Shown here in pieces: positions 50,079 through 58,796 of a DNA stretch of 64,000 nt. The stretch lies in assembly GCF_007748035.1 (NCBI RefSeq), contig NZ_CP036278.1:4464001-4528000 (forward strand), given 5' to 3'. Under the pieces are notes generated by a model, which worked only from the letters and a program-made list of their open reading frames with translations, searched no databases and was not told where the DNA came from. This DNA is from Aeoliella mucimassa (GTDB taxonomy: Bacteria; Planctomycetota; Planctomycetia; Pirellulales; Lacipirellulaceae). The position numbers and the translations under genes are program-made. Within the stretch, counting starts at the first letter, position 1. The number at the start of each line of letters is the position of its first letter.

Positions 50079-52421
50079 ATGACTCCTGAAAGCCTGCTTC
50101 CACTGCTACTCGGCATCGCCTGGCTCTTGCCACTGGCGTCGTTCGCCATGCTATGGATCGGCTTCTCGCTTCCGTTCCTGGCGGGCAAACGCCCCGGCTA
50201 CGGAGTGCAAAAGGGGGCGGCTTATATCGCCATCGGAGCGATCGGTTCCAGCTTCGTGCTCAGCCTGATCTCGCTCATTATCTGGCTGGCCTACCACCCC
50301 ATCGCAGCCGACGCCCACGGGCACGCGGGCAGCATCGCTTACTCGGGCGATTTCTACTCGTGGATCTCCATCGGCGATCTGCACCTGACCATCGGCTACT
50401 ACATCGATGCGCTGACCGTTGCCATGTTTACCGTGGTCACGCTCATTAGCACCTGCGTGCACGTGTACTCGATGGGCTACATGCATGAAGAACTGCACGA
50501 CGTGACCGATCACGAGGTCGCCACCCACGGCGGCGAGTTCCTGCATCGCGCCGGTCGGTACCATCGCTTCTATCAGTACCTGTCGCTGTTCTCGTTTAGC
50601 ATGCTCGGCCTGCTGATCGCTGGCAGCCTGGGCATGGTGTTCATGTTCTGGGAACTGGTGGGTATCTGCTCGTACTTCTTGATTGGTTTTTACTTCGAAC
50701 GCCGGTCGGCTTCGAATGCTGCAAACAAAGCGTTTATCGTGAACCGCGTCGGCGACTTCGGCATGCTCATCGGCCTGATGGCTTTGTGGTCGTCGCTCGG
50801 CACCTTGCAGTTTGGCGATACGCCCGCCGAGCAAGGGATGTTCTCGAAGCTTCGCCCGGCTGCACATCATCATGAACTAGCCCCCGCCGCCATGGTGGGC
50901 GAGTCGGCAACGCATGAGTCGCCCGCACACGAAATGGCCAACGAGTCCGCCCACGCGGATTCCGAAGAATCGAGCGAAGGCCAGCCTGGCTATTTATTGC
51001 TTTTCGTCGGCGGCGTCGGCATCTTCTGCGGTTGCGTCGGCAAGAGTGCCCAGTTCCCGCTGCACACCTGGTTGCCCGATGCAATGGAAGGCCCCACGCC
51101 GGTTTCGGCGCTGGTGCACTCGGCCACGATGGTCGCCGCTGGCGTGTATCTGGTGGGGCGTTGCTATCCCATCTTCGTGCCCGAAGCATTGCTGGTAATC
51201 GCGACCGTGGGGGCCATCACGCTGTTCCTGGCCGCGACGGTCGCCATCACCGCTTACGACATCAAGCGGGTGCTCGCGTTCTCTACCATTAGTCAACTTG
51301 GTTACATGATGCTCGCGTTGGGATTGGGTGGCTGGCTTGCTGGCCTGTTCCACCTGGTGACCCACGCGTTCTTCAAGAGCTTGCTGTTCCTTTGCTCCGG
51401 CTCCGTGATCCACGCGGTACATACCAACGACATGCGTCAGATGGGCGGGCTCCGGCACAAGATGCCATGGACCGCTTACACGATGCTGGTCGGCTGCCTG
51501 GCAATCATCGGTGCTGGCTTCCCCATGTGGGGCTGGGGCTTGTCGGGCTACTTCTCGAAGGACTCGATCATCGAGCAGGCGTGGAGTTTCTCGATCGCTA
51601 GCCCGTCGCCGACCTACAGCTTGCTGCTGTGGTTGCCGCTAATTAGCGCTGCGATTACCGCCTGCTACATGTTCCGCTTGTGGTACATGACCTTCACCGG
51701 CGAGCCGGCCAACATCGAGAAGTACGAACACGCGCACGAGTCGCCCCGTTCGATGGTCGCCCCGCTGGTACTGCTGGCCACGCTGGCGGTGGTCGCTGGT
51801 TGGAGCATACCTTTCACCGGCGGGCTGTCGCTCCCCGCGGTGCTCGAACAAGCCCGCCCCGCGGGTACGCTCGAAACCACGAGTGGTCACTGGCTCACAG
51901 GGCTGACGATTCCCGACGAGCATATGAGTCACGCTCCAGAGATCAAAGAACCTGCTGGCTGGGCCGCGTTTGGCTGTGCGTTGGGTGGTTTGCTGCTGGC
52001 AACCATGACCTACGTCTGGCGATGGCTGCGAGCCGAGGAAGTGCAAGACTCGTTCGCTCCCATTCATCGATTGCTGTCAAACGGCTGGTGGTTCGACCAG
52101 ATCTACGATTGGATGTTTGTGAAAACAGCCCTGCTGAAAAGCAAGTTCTTTGCCGGCATCGATCGCTACGTGATCGACCCGCTGGCCAACGGCATCGCCC
52201 GCACCCTGACGGTACTGGCCAAACTGCTCGATCGAGTGGTCGACCGCGGTGCGGTCGACGGCTCGCTCAACGGGCTGGCTTCGCAGACCTGGAACCTGGG
52301 CAACTCGCTACATCGACTACAAACAGGCCGACTACGGCAATACGTGTTGTTCCTGGTACTCGGTACGCTCGGCTTGTTCGTGGCGGCCAGCCTGTGTTGG
52401 AAATACGCCTTGGCCGGCTAA
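50079..52421 (+). CDS. nuoL: NADH-quinone oxidoreductase subunit L
   Basis: NuoL, 780 residues, is the distal antiporter-like pump with the long lateral helix. MVFMFWELVGICSYFLIGFYFERRSASNAANKAFIVNRVGDFG carries the key Glu and Lys. HTWLPDAMEGPTPVSALVHSATMVAAG holds the conserved Lys/His region. DIKRVLAFSTISQLGYMMLALGLG is intact. Residues about 245-303 form an extra His/Glu/Ala-rich hydrophilic loop (AAHHHELAPAAMVGE, EMANESAHADSEES). The lateral helix and last transmembrane segment are at the C-terminus. Confidence 0.95.
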   Translation: MTPESLLPLLLGIAWLLPLASFAMLWIGFSLPFLAGKRPGYGVQKGAAYIAIGAIGSSFVLSLISLIIWLAYHPIAADAHGHAGSIAYSGDFYSWISIGDLHLTIGYYIDALTVAMFTVVTLISTCVHVYSMGYMHEELHDVTDHEVATHGGEFLHRAGRYHRFYQYLSLFSFSMLGLLIAGSLGMVFMFWELVGICSYFLIGFYFERRSASNAANKAFIVNRVGDFGMLIGLMALWSSLGTLQFGDTPAEQGMFSKLRPAAHHHELAPAAMVGESATHESPAHEMANESAHADSEESSEGQPGYLLLFVGGVGIFCGCVGKSAQFPLHTWLPDAMEGPTPVSALVHSATMVAAGVYLVGRCYPIFVPEALLVIATVGAITLFLAATVAITAYDIKRVLAFSTISQLGYMMLALGLGGWLAGLFHLVTHAFFKSLLFLCSGSVIHAVHTNDMRQMGGLRHKMPWTAYTMLVGCLAIIGAGFPMWGWGLSGYFSKDSIIEQAWSFSIASPSPTYSLLLWLPLISAAITACYMFRLWYMTFTGEPANIEKYEHAHESPRSMVAPLVLLATLAVVAGWSIPFTGGLSLPAVLEQARPAGTLETTSGHWLTGLTIPDEHMSHAPEIKEPAGWAAFGCALGGLLLATMTYVWRWLRAEEVQDSFAPIHRLLSNGWWFDQIYDWMFVKTALLKSKFFAGIDRYVIDPLANGIARTLTVLAKLLDRVVDRGAVDGSLNGLASQTWNLGNSLHRLQTGRLRQYVLFLVLGTLGLFVAASLCWKYALAG

Positions 52422-52460
52422 CGCCGGGCCGAACCGAACGTGATACGGCACTAAACAAAA

Positions 52461-54191
52461 ATGAATCTTGATAACCCCGCCATCTTCCTGAGCCTACTCG
52501 TCTTCCTGCCCGCCTTGGCGGCAGCAGCGATTGCGTGCTTTGCTCCGAACGATAATCCCGAAGTCATTAAGAAAGCCACGTTCTGGACCACCGTGGTGAC
52601 GTTCCTGCTGTCGATCGGCATGCTCTTCGGCTGGCCAGGCATTCAGTTCCAAGCGGGTGTCGACAGCATGCAGCACCTGTTCTCTGTCGACTGGATTCCC
52701 TCGTTCAACATTTACTTTGCCCTCGGCATTGATGGCATCAGCTTGCCGCTCGTGCTGCTGACCACGTTTATCTCGATGCTGGCGATGGGTGCCAGCTGGC
52801 CGATCGAAAAACACGTGAAGGCTTATTGCGTGTTGTTCCTGCTGCTCGAAACCGGCATGATCGGCGTGTTCCTCGCGCTCGACTTCTTCCTGTTCTACGT
52901 GCTATGGGAAGTAATGCTGCTGCCGATGTACTTCTTGATCGGCGTGTGGGGTGGCCCCCGCCGCGAGTATGCCGCCATCAAGTTCTTCCTGTTCACGTTG
53001 TTCGGCAGCGTGCTGATGCTGATCGCGATTCTGATGCTCTACTTCTCGAGCGACGTTCGCGACCTGCCTACCGCTAAACTGCAGGAGTTCCGCTTCAGCC
53101 CCGCTCAGATCGAAGCGATCGACGAAGCGACCACTCCGCAGCACACCTTTAGCATCATGGCCCTGCAAGAGCTGGGGCAGACCACCGACCAATTCAAAGG
53201 CAAACTGGCCGGCATGACCTACGAGTGGTGGGCCTTCCTGCTGTTGTTGATCGGCTTCCTGATTAAGGTGCCGAGCGTGCCGGTGCACACCTGGTTGCCC
53301 GACGCCCACGTGGAAGCACCAACGCCGATTTCGATGATCCTGGCGGGCGTGCTGCTCAAGATGGGTGGTTACGGTATTATCCGCATCGCTTATCCCATTT
53401 GTCCCGAAGCCGCGTACGATCTGGCTTGGCTGGTCTGCAGCCTGGGCGTGGTCAGCATGGTGTACGGAGCGTTTGCCGCACTCGCGCAAACCGACTTCAA
53501 GCGACTTGTCGCCTACAGTTCGGTGAGTCACATGGGCTACGTCGTGCTCGGCCTGGGTGTGTGGAGTGCCATGTCGCCCGACTACAATGCCGATTACTGG
53601 CGGTGGGGCATGAACGGTGCCATGTTCCAGATGATCGCTCACGGTGTCAGCTCGGCCGGCATGTTCTTTATGGTCGGCGTGCTTTACGACCGAGTGCATC
53701 ATCGCGACCTCAACAAGTTCGGTGGCATTTTTGGCCGCATGCCAGTGTATAGCGGTTTGGCCGTTGGCATTTTCTTCGCTGGTCTCGGTCTGCCGGGGCT
53801 GTGCGGTTTTGTCGGCGAAGTGATGGTGGTGCTCTCCACCTGGAAGTACTGCATCGTGCTGGCCGTGATTGCCGCTTCGGTAGTGATCCTGACCGCAGGT
53901 TACATCCTGTGGACTCTGCAACGCGTCTACCTGGGAGCCGACTACAATGGTCCGCACCCCGAAGCCCTTACCCCGCTTACTTCCCGCGAGTTCCGCATCG
54001 CTGCTCCGCTGTTGGCCTTGGCCATCTTGTTCGGCGTGTATCCGCGAGTAGTGCTCGACTACATGGAGCCCTCGGTGAGTCGCACCGTGGAGCAACTCGC
54101 TCCCATGACGCGTAAGTTCGAAGCCAAGAAGGCGGAAGAACCTGCCGAAACCGAAATCGCTGCAACGACTCATAGCGATATGGCCAGTTAA
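52461..54191 (+). CDS. nuoM: NADH-quinone oxidoreductase subunit M
   Basis: NuoM, 576 residues, is the second antiporter-like pump. Family landmarks are FFLFYVLWEVMLLPMYFLIGVWGG (about 135-158, key Glu), HTWLPDAHVEAPTPISMILAGVLLKMGGYG (Lys/His) and LKRLVAYSSVSHMGYV-like FKRLVAYSSVSHMGYVVLG. A roughly 50-residue hydrophilic insertion lies near residues 200-250 (FRFSPAQIEAIDEATT, LGQTTDQFKGKLAG). It follows nuoL by 39 bases. Confidence 0.95.
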   Translation: MNLDNPAIFLSLLVFLPALAAAAIACFAPNDNPEVIKKATFWTTVVTFLLSIGMLFGWPGIQFQAGVDSMQHLFSVDWIPSFNIYFALGIDGISLPLVLLTTFISMLAMGASWPIEKHVKAYCVLFLLLETGMIGVFLALDFFLFYVLWEVMLLPMYFLIGVWGGPRREYAAIKFFLFTLFGSVLMLIAILMLYFSSDVRDLPTAKLQEFRFSPAQIEAIDEATTPQHTFSIMALQELGQTTDQFKGKLAGMTYEWWAFLLLLIGFLIKVPSVPVHTWLPDAHVEAPTPISMILAGVLLKMGGYGIIRIAYPICPEAAYDLAWLVCSLGVVSMVYGAFAALAQTDFKRLVAYSSVSHMGYVVLGLGVWSAMSPDYNADYWRWGMNGAMFQMIAHGVSSAGMFFMVGVLYDRVHHRDLNKFGGIFGRMPVYSGLAVGIFFAGLGLPGLCGFVGEVMVVLSTWKYCIVLAVIAASVVILTAGYILWTLQRVYLGADYNGPHPEALTPLTSREFRIAAPLLALAILFGVYPRVVLDYMEPSVSRTVEQLAPMTRKFEAKKAEEPAETEIAATTHSDMAS

Positions 54192-54227
54192 CTACTATTT
54201 CTCCCCTCGAACCTCCCTGCCGCAGCC

Positions 54228-55925
54228 TTGCAATCGATTGTTGACAACCTGGTTTCCAACACCTTTGGCGTGAGCCTTCCGCTCTACTGCCCTGAGCTGG
54301 TGTTATGCACCACGATCGTGCTGCTATTGCTGGTTCGGATGTTCGATCGCTTGACTCTGGTGTTGCCGCCGTTTGTGATAGCCTTGATCGGCACCGGCCT
54401 GGCCTTGGCCGCGGCCGCTCCGGTGGATGGCTTCGCCAGCCTGGGCACGCTCCCCTCCACCGAACTATTCACCGGCATGCTGGTGTACGACGGAGTGACC
54501 GTTTACCTGCGACTCGCGTTGCTTTTGTTCGCAGTACTCATGGTGCTGCTCTGCCGGCTTACCGACCTTACCGCCAAGTTCGATGGCCAGGACATCTACG
54601 TATTGATGCTCGGCGCGACGCTCGGCATGTGCATCATGGCGTCGGCCAACCATCTGATGACACTCTTCCTGGGTGTCGAGATGGCGAGCGTCCCGTCGTA
54701 CGTGCTGGTCGGTCTGGTACGAAACAATCGCCGCGCTAGCGAAGCGGCCCTGAAATACGCGGTGTACGGAGCAGGTGCGGCCGGCATGATGCTGTATGGC
54801 ATTAGCCTGCTGGCTGGCTTGCTGGGCACCGCTCACCTGCCGACTATCGGGTGGCAACTTGCCGAACTGGATCTGCCGGGGCTGATCGCCGGCGGTCAGG
54901 ACCTTGGTGTGCTGGCCGCGCTGGTACTGGCTGGTCTGCTGATCGGTGTCGGCCTGGCGTTTAAACTTTCCGCCTTCCCGTTCCACTTCTGGTGCCCCGA
55001 TGCGTTCGAAGGGGGGACGGCCGAGGTCGCGGGCTTCCTGTCGGTGGCTTCGAAAGCGGCTGCCCTCGCCCTGCTGGTGCGCGTGGTGATGGCCACGTGC
55101 CTGCCGATCGACACCACGGCCCCCGTGGTAGCCGAACAGCCCACCCAACTGCAAGTAGTAACCGTTTCGAACCCCACAGCGGCAAACAACACAGCAGCGA
55201 CCACCGTGGCCGACTCGGAAGCGACCGATCCGCTCGGGCCGGTCCGCACGTACCTTACCACACTGATTGCCGTGGTTGCGTTGGTGACCTGCACATTCGG
55301 CAACCTGGCCGCGTATGGTCAGACCAACATCAAACGCATGCTGGCCTACTCCACCATCGCCCACGCGGGATACATGATGATGCCGGTCGCCGCGCTCGTA
55401 ACATTGACCGGCGAGCCCTCCGGCGCCGCGCAGGCGCTCACCAGCTTGCTGGTTTACCTCGGCGTGTACCTGTTCATGAATCTGGCCGCGTTCTCAATCG
55501 TCGCCTTCCTGCGAAACGCCACCGGTAGCGAAAACATCGACGACTACGCGGGCATGGTTCGCTCGGCTCCTGCGATCACGGTTTGCATGGTGGTTGCCAT
55601 GGCGAGCCTGCTCGGCATTCCTCCCATGGCTGGCTTCCTCGGCAAGTTCGCCGCGTTCGCAGTGCTGGCGAAAGTTGGCACACCGCTCATGCTTACGTTG
55701 CTGGTGGTCGCCGGTTTGAACACGGTGGTTTCGCTGGTTTACTACTGGCGAGTGGTGCGAACCATGGTGCTTCGCCCCGAACCAATCAGCCGCGGTCCGG
55801 TGGAAATCTCGCTGGCCCCCGTCTCGTTCGTGGTGCTGGTGACGTTGCCGCTGTTCCTGCTGTTCATCTTCCCTTCAGCACTCACCGACCTGGCCCAAGC
55901 CGCTGCCTCAGGAGTATTGCCTTAG
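54228..55925 (+). CDS. nuoN: NADH-quinone oxidoreductase subunit N
   Basis: NuoN, 565 residues, is the third antiporter-like pump. FLGVEMASVPSYVLVGLVRN carries the membrane glutamate, with FHFWCPDAFEGGTAEVAGFLSVASKAAALALLVRV and NIKRMLAYSTIAHAGYMMM. A Thr/Ala/Asn-rich loop of about 45 residues lies near 297-340 (PTAANNTAATTVADSE). The only start in a suitable place is TTG at 54228; there is no clear ribosome site. It ends one base before the next gene. Confidence 0.93.
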   Translation: MQSIVDNLVSNTFGVSLPLYCPELVLCTTIVLLLLVRMFDRLTLVLPPFVIALIGTGLALAAAAPVDGFASLGTLPSTELFTGMLVYDGVTVYLRLALLLFAVLMVLLCRLTDLTAKFDGQDIYVLMLGATLGMCIMASANHLMTLFLGVEMASVPSYVLVGLVRNNRRASEAALKYAVYGAGAAGMMLYGISLLAGLLGTAHLPTIGWQLAELDLPGLIAGGQDLGVLAALVLAGLLIGVGLAFKLSAFPFHFWCPDAFEGGTAEVAGFLSVASKAAALALLVRVVMATCLPIDTTAPVVAEQPTQLQVVTVSNPTAANNTAATTVADSEATDPLGPVRTYLTTLIAVVALVTCTFGNLAAYGQTNIKRMLAYSTIAHAGYMMMPVAALVTLTGEPSGAAQALTSLLVYLGVYLFMNLAAFSIVAFLRNATGSENIDDYAGMVRSAPAITVCMVVAMASLLGIPPMAGFLGKFAAFAVLAKVGTPLMLTLLVVAGLNTVVSLVYYWRVVRTMVLRPEPISRGPVEISLAPVSFVVLVTLPLFLLFIFPSALTDLAQAAASGVLP

Positions 55926-55926
55926 C

Positions 55927-56358
55927 ATGCAAGTTGTCACTCCGAAAGCTGTGTTGACCGAGTTGCTAGTGCTGCTTCGCCGGTCGTTCGTGCAATACCT
56001 GCGATACGCCCACGCGTATGGCATGCCAACGACGAGCGAAATCACGGATGTGATTACCGACATCCTGGCCGACCAGGACCTGTTGGCCGATCGCGTGGCC
56101 GAGCGTCTGGAAGCATCCGGCTGCCCGATTCCGAATATCGAGTTCCCGCTGTCGTTCACCGACACCAACGATTTGTCGATCGAGTTCCTGCTGCAACGAG
56201 CGATTCGCCACACGCAGCAAGACCTGGCGAAGCTCGACGCAATTGCTGAGCAACTCACCCGCCAGGCGTCGCTCCGTTCGCTGGTCGACGAAATCCGCGG
56301 CATGACTCAAGCCCATCTCGAGTCGCTGGAAGATCTCACCGCGGTGCTGGCTCGCTAG
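55927..56358 (+). CDS. Small helical protein of unknown function, last gene of the nuo operon
   Basis: This 143-residue protein appears almost entirely helical, in three or four helices separated near residues 33, 70 and 110. It starts after a single base beyond nuoN, so it is almost certainly co-transcribed and probably co-translated. Motifs are SFVQYLRYAHAYGMP, ITDILADQDLLADRVAERLE, and Glu/His spacing (EFLLQRAIRHTQQDL) vaguely like ferritin-type bundles, but metal ligands are not convincing. I do not recognise the family. A complex I assembly or accessory role is only inference from position. An IS630 element lies just downstream. Confidence 0.65.
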   Translation: MQVVTPKAVLTELLVLLRRSFVQYLRYAHAYGMPTTSEITDVITDILADQDLLADRVAERLEASGCPIPNIEFPLSFTDTNDLSIEFLLQRAIRHTQQDLAKLDAIAEQLTRQASLRSLVDEIRGMTQAHLESLEDLTAVLAR

Positions 56359-56429
56359 CCCGGCGAGCGATGTCTCTCTCGCAAGTGCGTGCTATGATGC
56401 TGGCTGGTGCCCGCTTGCAGCATCGCCTA

Positions 56430-57589
56430 GTACGTCTTTCCTGAAATCCATTCCGCTGCTATATGCTGCGGAATGAAAAAGCACATTGTTTGCCTGGACC
56501 ACCAGGCCCGTGGAGGTTTGGAGCAGCTAGCACGCTCAGGCGCCCGCGCGGCGCAAGTGGTGCGTCGCTGCCAGATATTATTGAAATCGGACTCGGGATG
56601 CACCGACGAAGAGATCGCCGAGCATGTGGGCTGCACGACGCGCAACGTCCGAGCCGTCCGAAAGCGGTTCTGCGAAGAGGGCGTCCAGCGGGCGGTGTAC
56701 GATGCGCCTCGCTCGGGCCGCCCCCCAGAGTTCACCAAGCGGCAGCAGCAACAGGTAATCGCCCTGGCGTGCAGCGAGCCGCCCGAGGGACGGGCTCGCT
56801 GGACGCTGGAATTGTTGTGCGAGCACGCGGTGAAGGAAGGCTTCGTCGATTCGCTCAGCGTGACGGAGGTCTCGCTGTGGCTCAAGGAACACGACCTGAA
56901 GCCGTGGCGAAAAAAACTTGGTGCGTGCCCAAGCTGAACGACGAGTTCTGTGAGCGGATGGAGGACGTCCTCGAGCAGTACGAGAAGCCGCTCGACCCGA
57001 ACGAGCCGGTCGTCTGCCTCGACGAGCAGCCCTATCAGAGGGTCGACGACGCGCGGCCGCCCGAGCCCGCGGCACCCGGCAAGATCGCGAAGCAGGACTA
57101 CGAGTACCGCCGCTGCGGAACCTGCAGCGTGTTCGTGGCGGTCGAGCCGAAGGCGGGCAAGCGATTCGTTCAGGCCAAGCGTCACCGCAAGCGAGCCGAC
57201 TTCGCCCGGTTCGTCCGCGACCTCTTGAAGCGCTATCCCGACGCAGAGCGGGTTCATCTGGTGATGGACAACCTCAACACGCACAACGAGAAGTCGTTGA
57301 TCGAAACCTTTGGCGAGGAGGCGGCTCGGCCAATGCTGGAGCGGATTGTGTGGCATTTTACCCCCAAGCATGCCAGTTGGCTCAACATGGCCGAGATCGA
57401 AATCTCGGCCATACAGCGACAATGCCTGGGACGTCGGTTGGCTTCGCTCGACAAGGTTCAAAGCGAACTCTCCCACTGTTCACGCGACCGCAATCGGAAG
57501 AAAATCAAAATCAATTGGACCTTCCATCGAAAAGACGCCAAACGCGTCTTCCCTGAACTCTATAGGAAATGACTTCCGGGACGACGTAC
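56430..57589 (+). mobile_element. IS630-family insertion sequence, complete
   Basis: This 1,160-bp element has imperfect inverted ends: the left starts GTACGTCTTTCCTGAAATC and the right, read inward, GTACGTCGTCCCGGAAGTC (19 of 25 bases match). TA is present on both sides (56428-56429 and 57590-57591), flanked by C on the left and G on the right, so the original target was CTAG, the classic IS630 site with TA duplication. It carries a two-frame DDE transposase and appears recently inserted, since both ends and the slippery site are intact. Confidence 0.9.
56473..57572 (+). CDS. IS630 transposase made by -1 programmed frameshift (fused product)
   Basis: Frame 1 (56473-56937, 154 residues) encodes the helix-turn-helix N-terminus (EEIAEHVGCTTRNVRAVRKRF). 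The second frame encodes the catalytic domain and ends at 57572. They overlap at A7 (56910-56916), read CGA AAA AAA CTT. A -1 slip there joins them into a 366-residue protein, the normal size. The DDE residues are in frame 2: Asp in VVCLDEQPYQ, Asp in LVMDNLNTHN and Glu in WLNMAEIEIS. A CTTGG/CCAAG inverted repeat follows the slippery run. A shorter frame-1 protein may act as a regulator (inference). Confidence 0.85.
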
Positions 57590-57616
57590 TAGTGTGCCCT
57601 GCCCTGCTGACAACCT

Positions 57617-58426
57617 TTGGCCCCAACGATACTGGACCCTGCCCAAGTGTATTTTGATACCCACGCCCATCTCGACCAGGACAACTTCGACGACGATCGC
57701 GACGAGGTCGTCGCCCGCGCGCATCAAGCCGGCGTGACGCACATTCTGGCGATGGGAGTCTCGGCCGCGTCGAGCGCCCGCTGCGTGGAGCTGGCCAGCC
57801 AGTATTCCGGAATGTACGCAGCGGTTGGTATTCAGCCGAATTACGTCCACGAAACCGACCCTGGCGACTGGGACCGCATCGTGCAACTCGCCCAGCAGCC
57901 TAGGGTTGTCGCGCTCGGCGAGACCGGCCTCGACCGCTATTGGGACGATGCCCCCTTCGACGTGCAACAAGATTACTTCGACCGGCACCTGCGGCATTCG
58001 CAAGCGACGGGGTTACCCTTTATCGTGCACATGCGCGAGTGCGAGGCCGACGTGCTCGAGATGCTCCGCGAAGCGGCCGCCCGTGGGCCGTTGGCAGGCG
58101 TCATGCACTCGTACACCGGCACCGCTGCGGGAGCGGCCGAGTCGATCGAGCTGGGGCTCTATGTTAGTTTCGCGGGCATGGTCACTTACAAGAAGTCCGA
58201 CGAATTACGCGAGGTGGCCGCTACGGTACCGCTTGATCGCATGCTGATCGAGACCGATTCGCCGTACCTGTCGCCGGAGCCGATGCGCAAGATTCGTCGC
58301 AACGAGCCCGCCCACGTGGTGCATACCTGTAGTTGCCTGGCCGAGGTGCTCGGCACCACGCCGATGAAAGTGGCCGAAGCCACCACGGCCAATGCAAAGC
58401 GTTTGTTTGGCATCGACAAAGCTTAG
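57617..58426 (+). CDS. TatD family metal-dependent hydrolase
   Basis: This is a TIM-barrel metallo-nuclease of up to 269 residues (TatD type; 3'-5' DNase in related proteins). Metal ligands are visible in FDTHAHLD (two His), GETGLDRYW (Glu), FIVHMRECEADV (His), MHSYTG (His) and IETDSPYLSPEP (Asp). The open frame can start at TTG 57617, but GTG 57647 gives MYFDTHAHLDQ, the family's usual N-terminus, and is more likely. It starts about 30 bases after the IS630 element, which may have displaced its original promoter. Confidence 0.88.
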   Translation: MAPTILDPAQVYFDTHAHLDQDNFDDDRDEVVARAHQAGVTHILAMGVSAASSARCVELASQYSGMYAAVGIQPNYVHETDPGDWDRIVQLAQQPRVVALGETGLDRYWDDAPFDVQQDYFDRHLRHSQATGLPFIVHMRECEADVLEMLREAAARGPLAGVMHSYTGTAAGAAESIELGLYVSFAGMVTYKKSDELREVAATVPLDRMLIETDSPYLSPEPMRKIRRNEPAHVVHTCSCLAEVLGTTPMKVAEATTANAKRLFGIDKA

Positions 58427-58454
58427 AGCGCCCTTCAACTACGCAAAGCGTGCT

Positions 58455-58790
58455 CTAGTTGCACTTTTGGCAGCAATCGCTATTCGGCCAAACGTTGCAT
58501 TCCCAAATCAACGCGTACAGCGAGTCGAAGAAGGTCTCGCGCGTTCGTTGCAGCTGCCAACACGCGTTCGTATCGCGGCAACGCGGAGCCATCGGTTCGC
58601 AATGGCAGCAGGGTTCAATCGGCACCCCACGCGGATCGATCACCTTCGCGGGGCGGTCGCAGGTGTAGCCCGACAACCGCTGTTCCATCGTTACGCAGCC
58701 AACGTTTGCTACCAGGAACAGCAGCATCAGTACCAACGGCAATCGACGAGTAGCCTGCATGAACAAAGAGCCTTGCACTAAAGATCGCAT
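58455..58790 (-). CDS. Small cysteine-rich putative lipoprotein
   Basis: This protein of up to 111 residues begins with a basic, hydrophobic signal (from the methionine at 58760: MQATRRLPLVLMLLFLVAN) ending at VGC, a near-lipobox. The mature part has many Cys (ten or so, including EPCCHCEP and CCQKCN) and the WECNVW stretch. The start at 58760 is preferable to 58790. Function is unknown. It is followed in the same direction by another cysteine-rich lipoprotein gene upstream (58797), suggesting a paired set. Confidence 0.6.
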   Translation of the reverse strand: MRSLVQGSLFMQATRRLPLVLMLLFLVANVGCVTMEQRLSGYTCDRPAKVIDPRGVPIEPCCHCEPMAPRCRDTNACWQLQRTRETFFDSLYALIWECNVWPNSDCCQKCN

Positions 58791-58796
58791 GAGAGA

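Noticed and set aside
56463-57572. The IS630 transposase as a broken pseudogene (frameshift)
   Set aside because: The break falls exactly at an A7 slippery site with the reading frames set for a -1 slip, and all catalytic residues are intact, so programmed frameshifting is the better reading.
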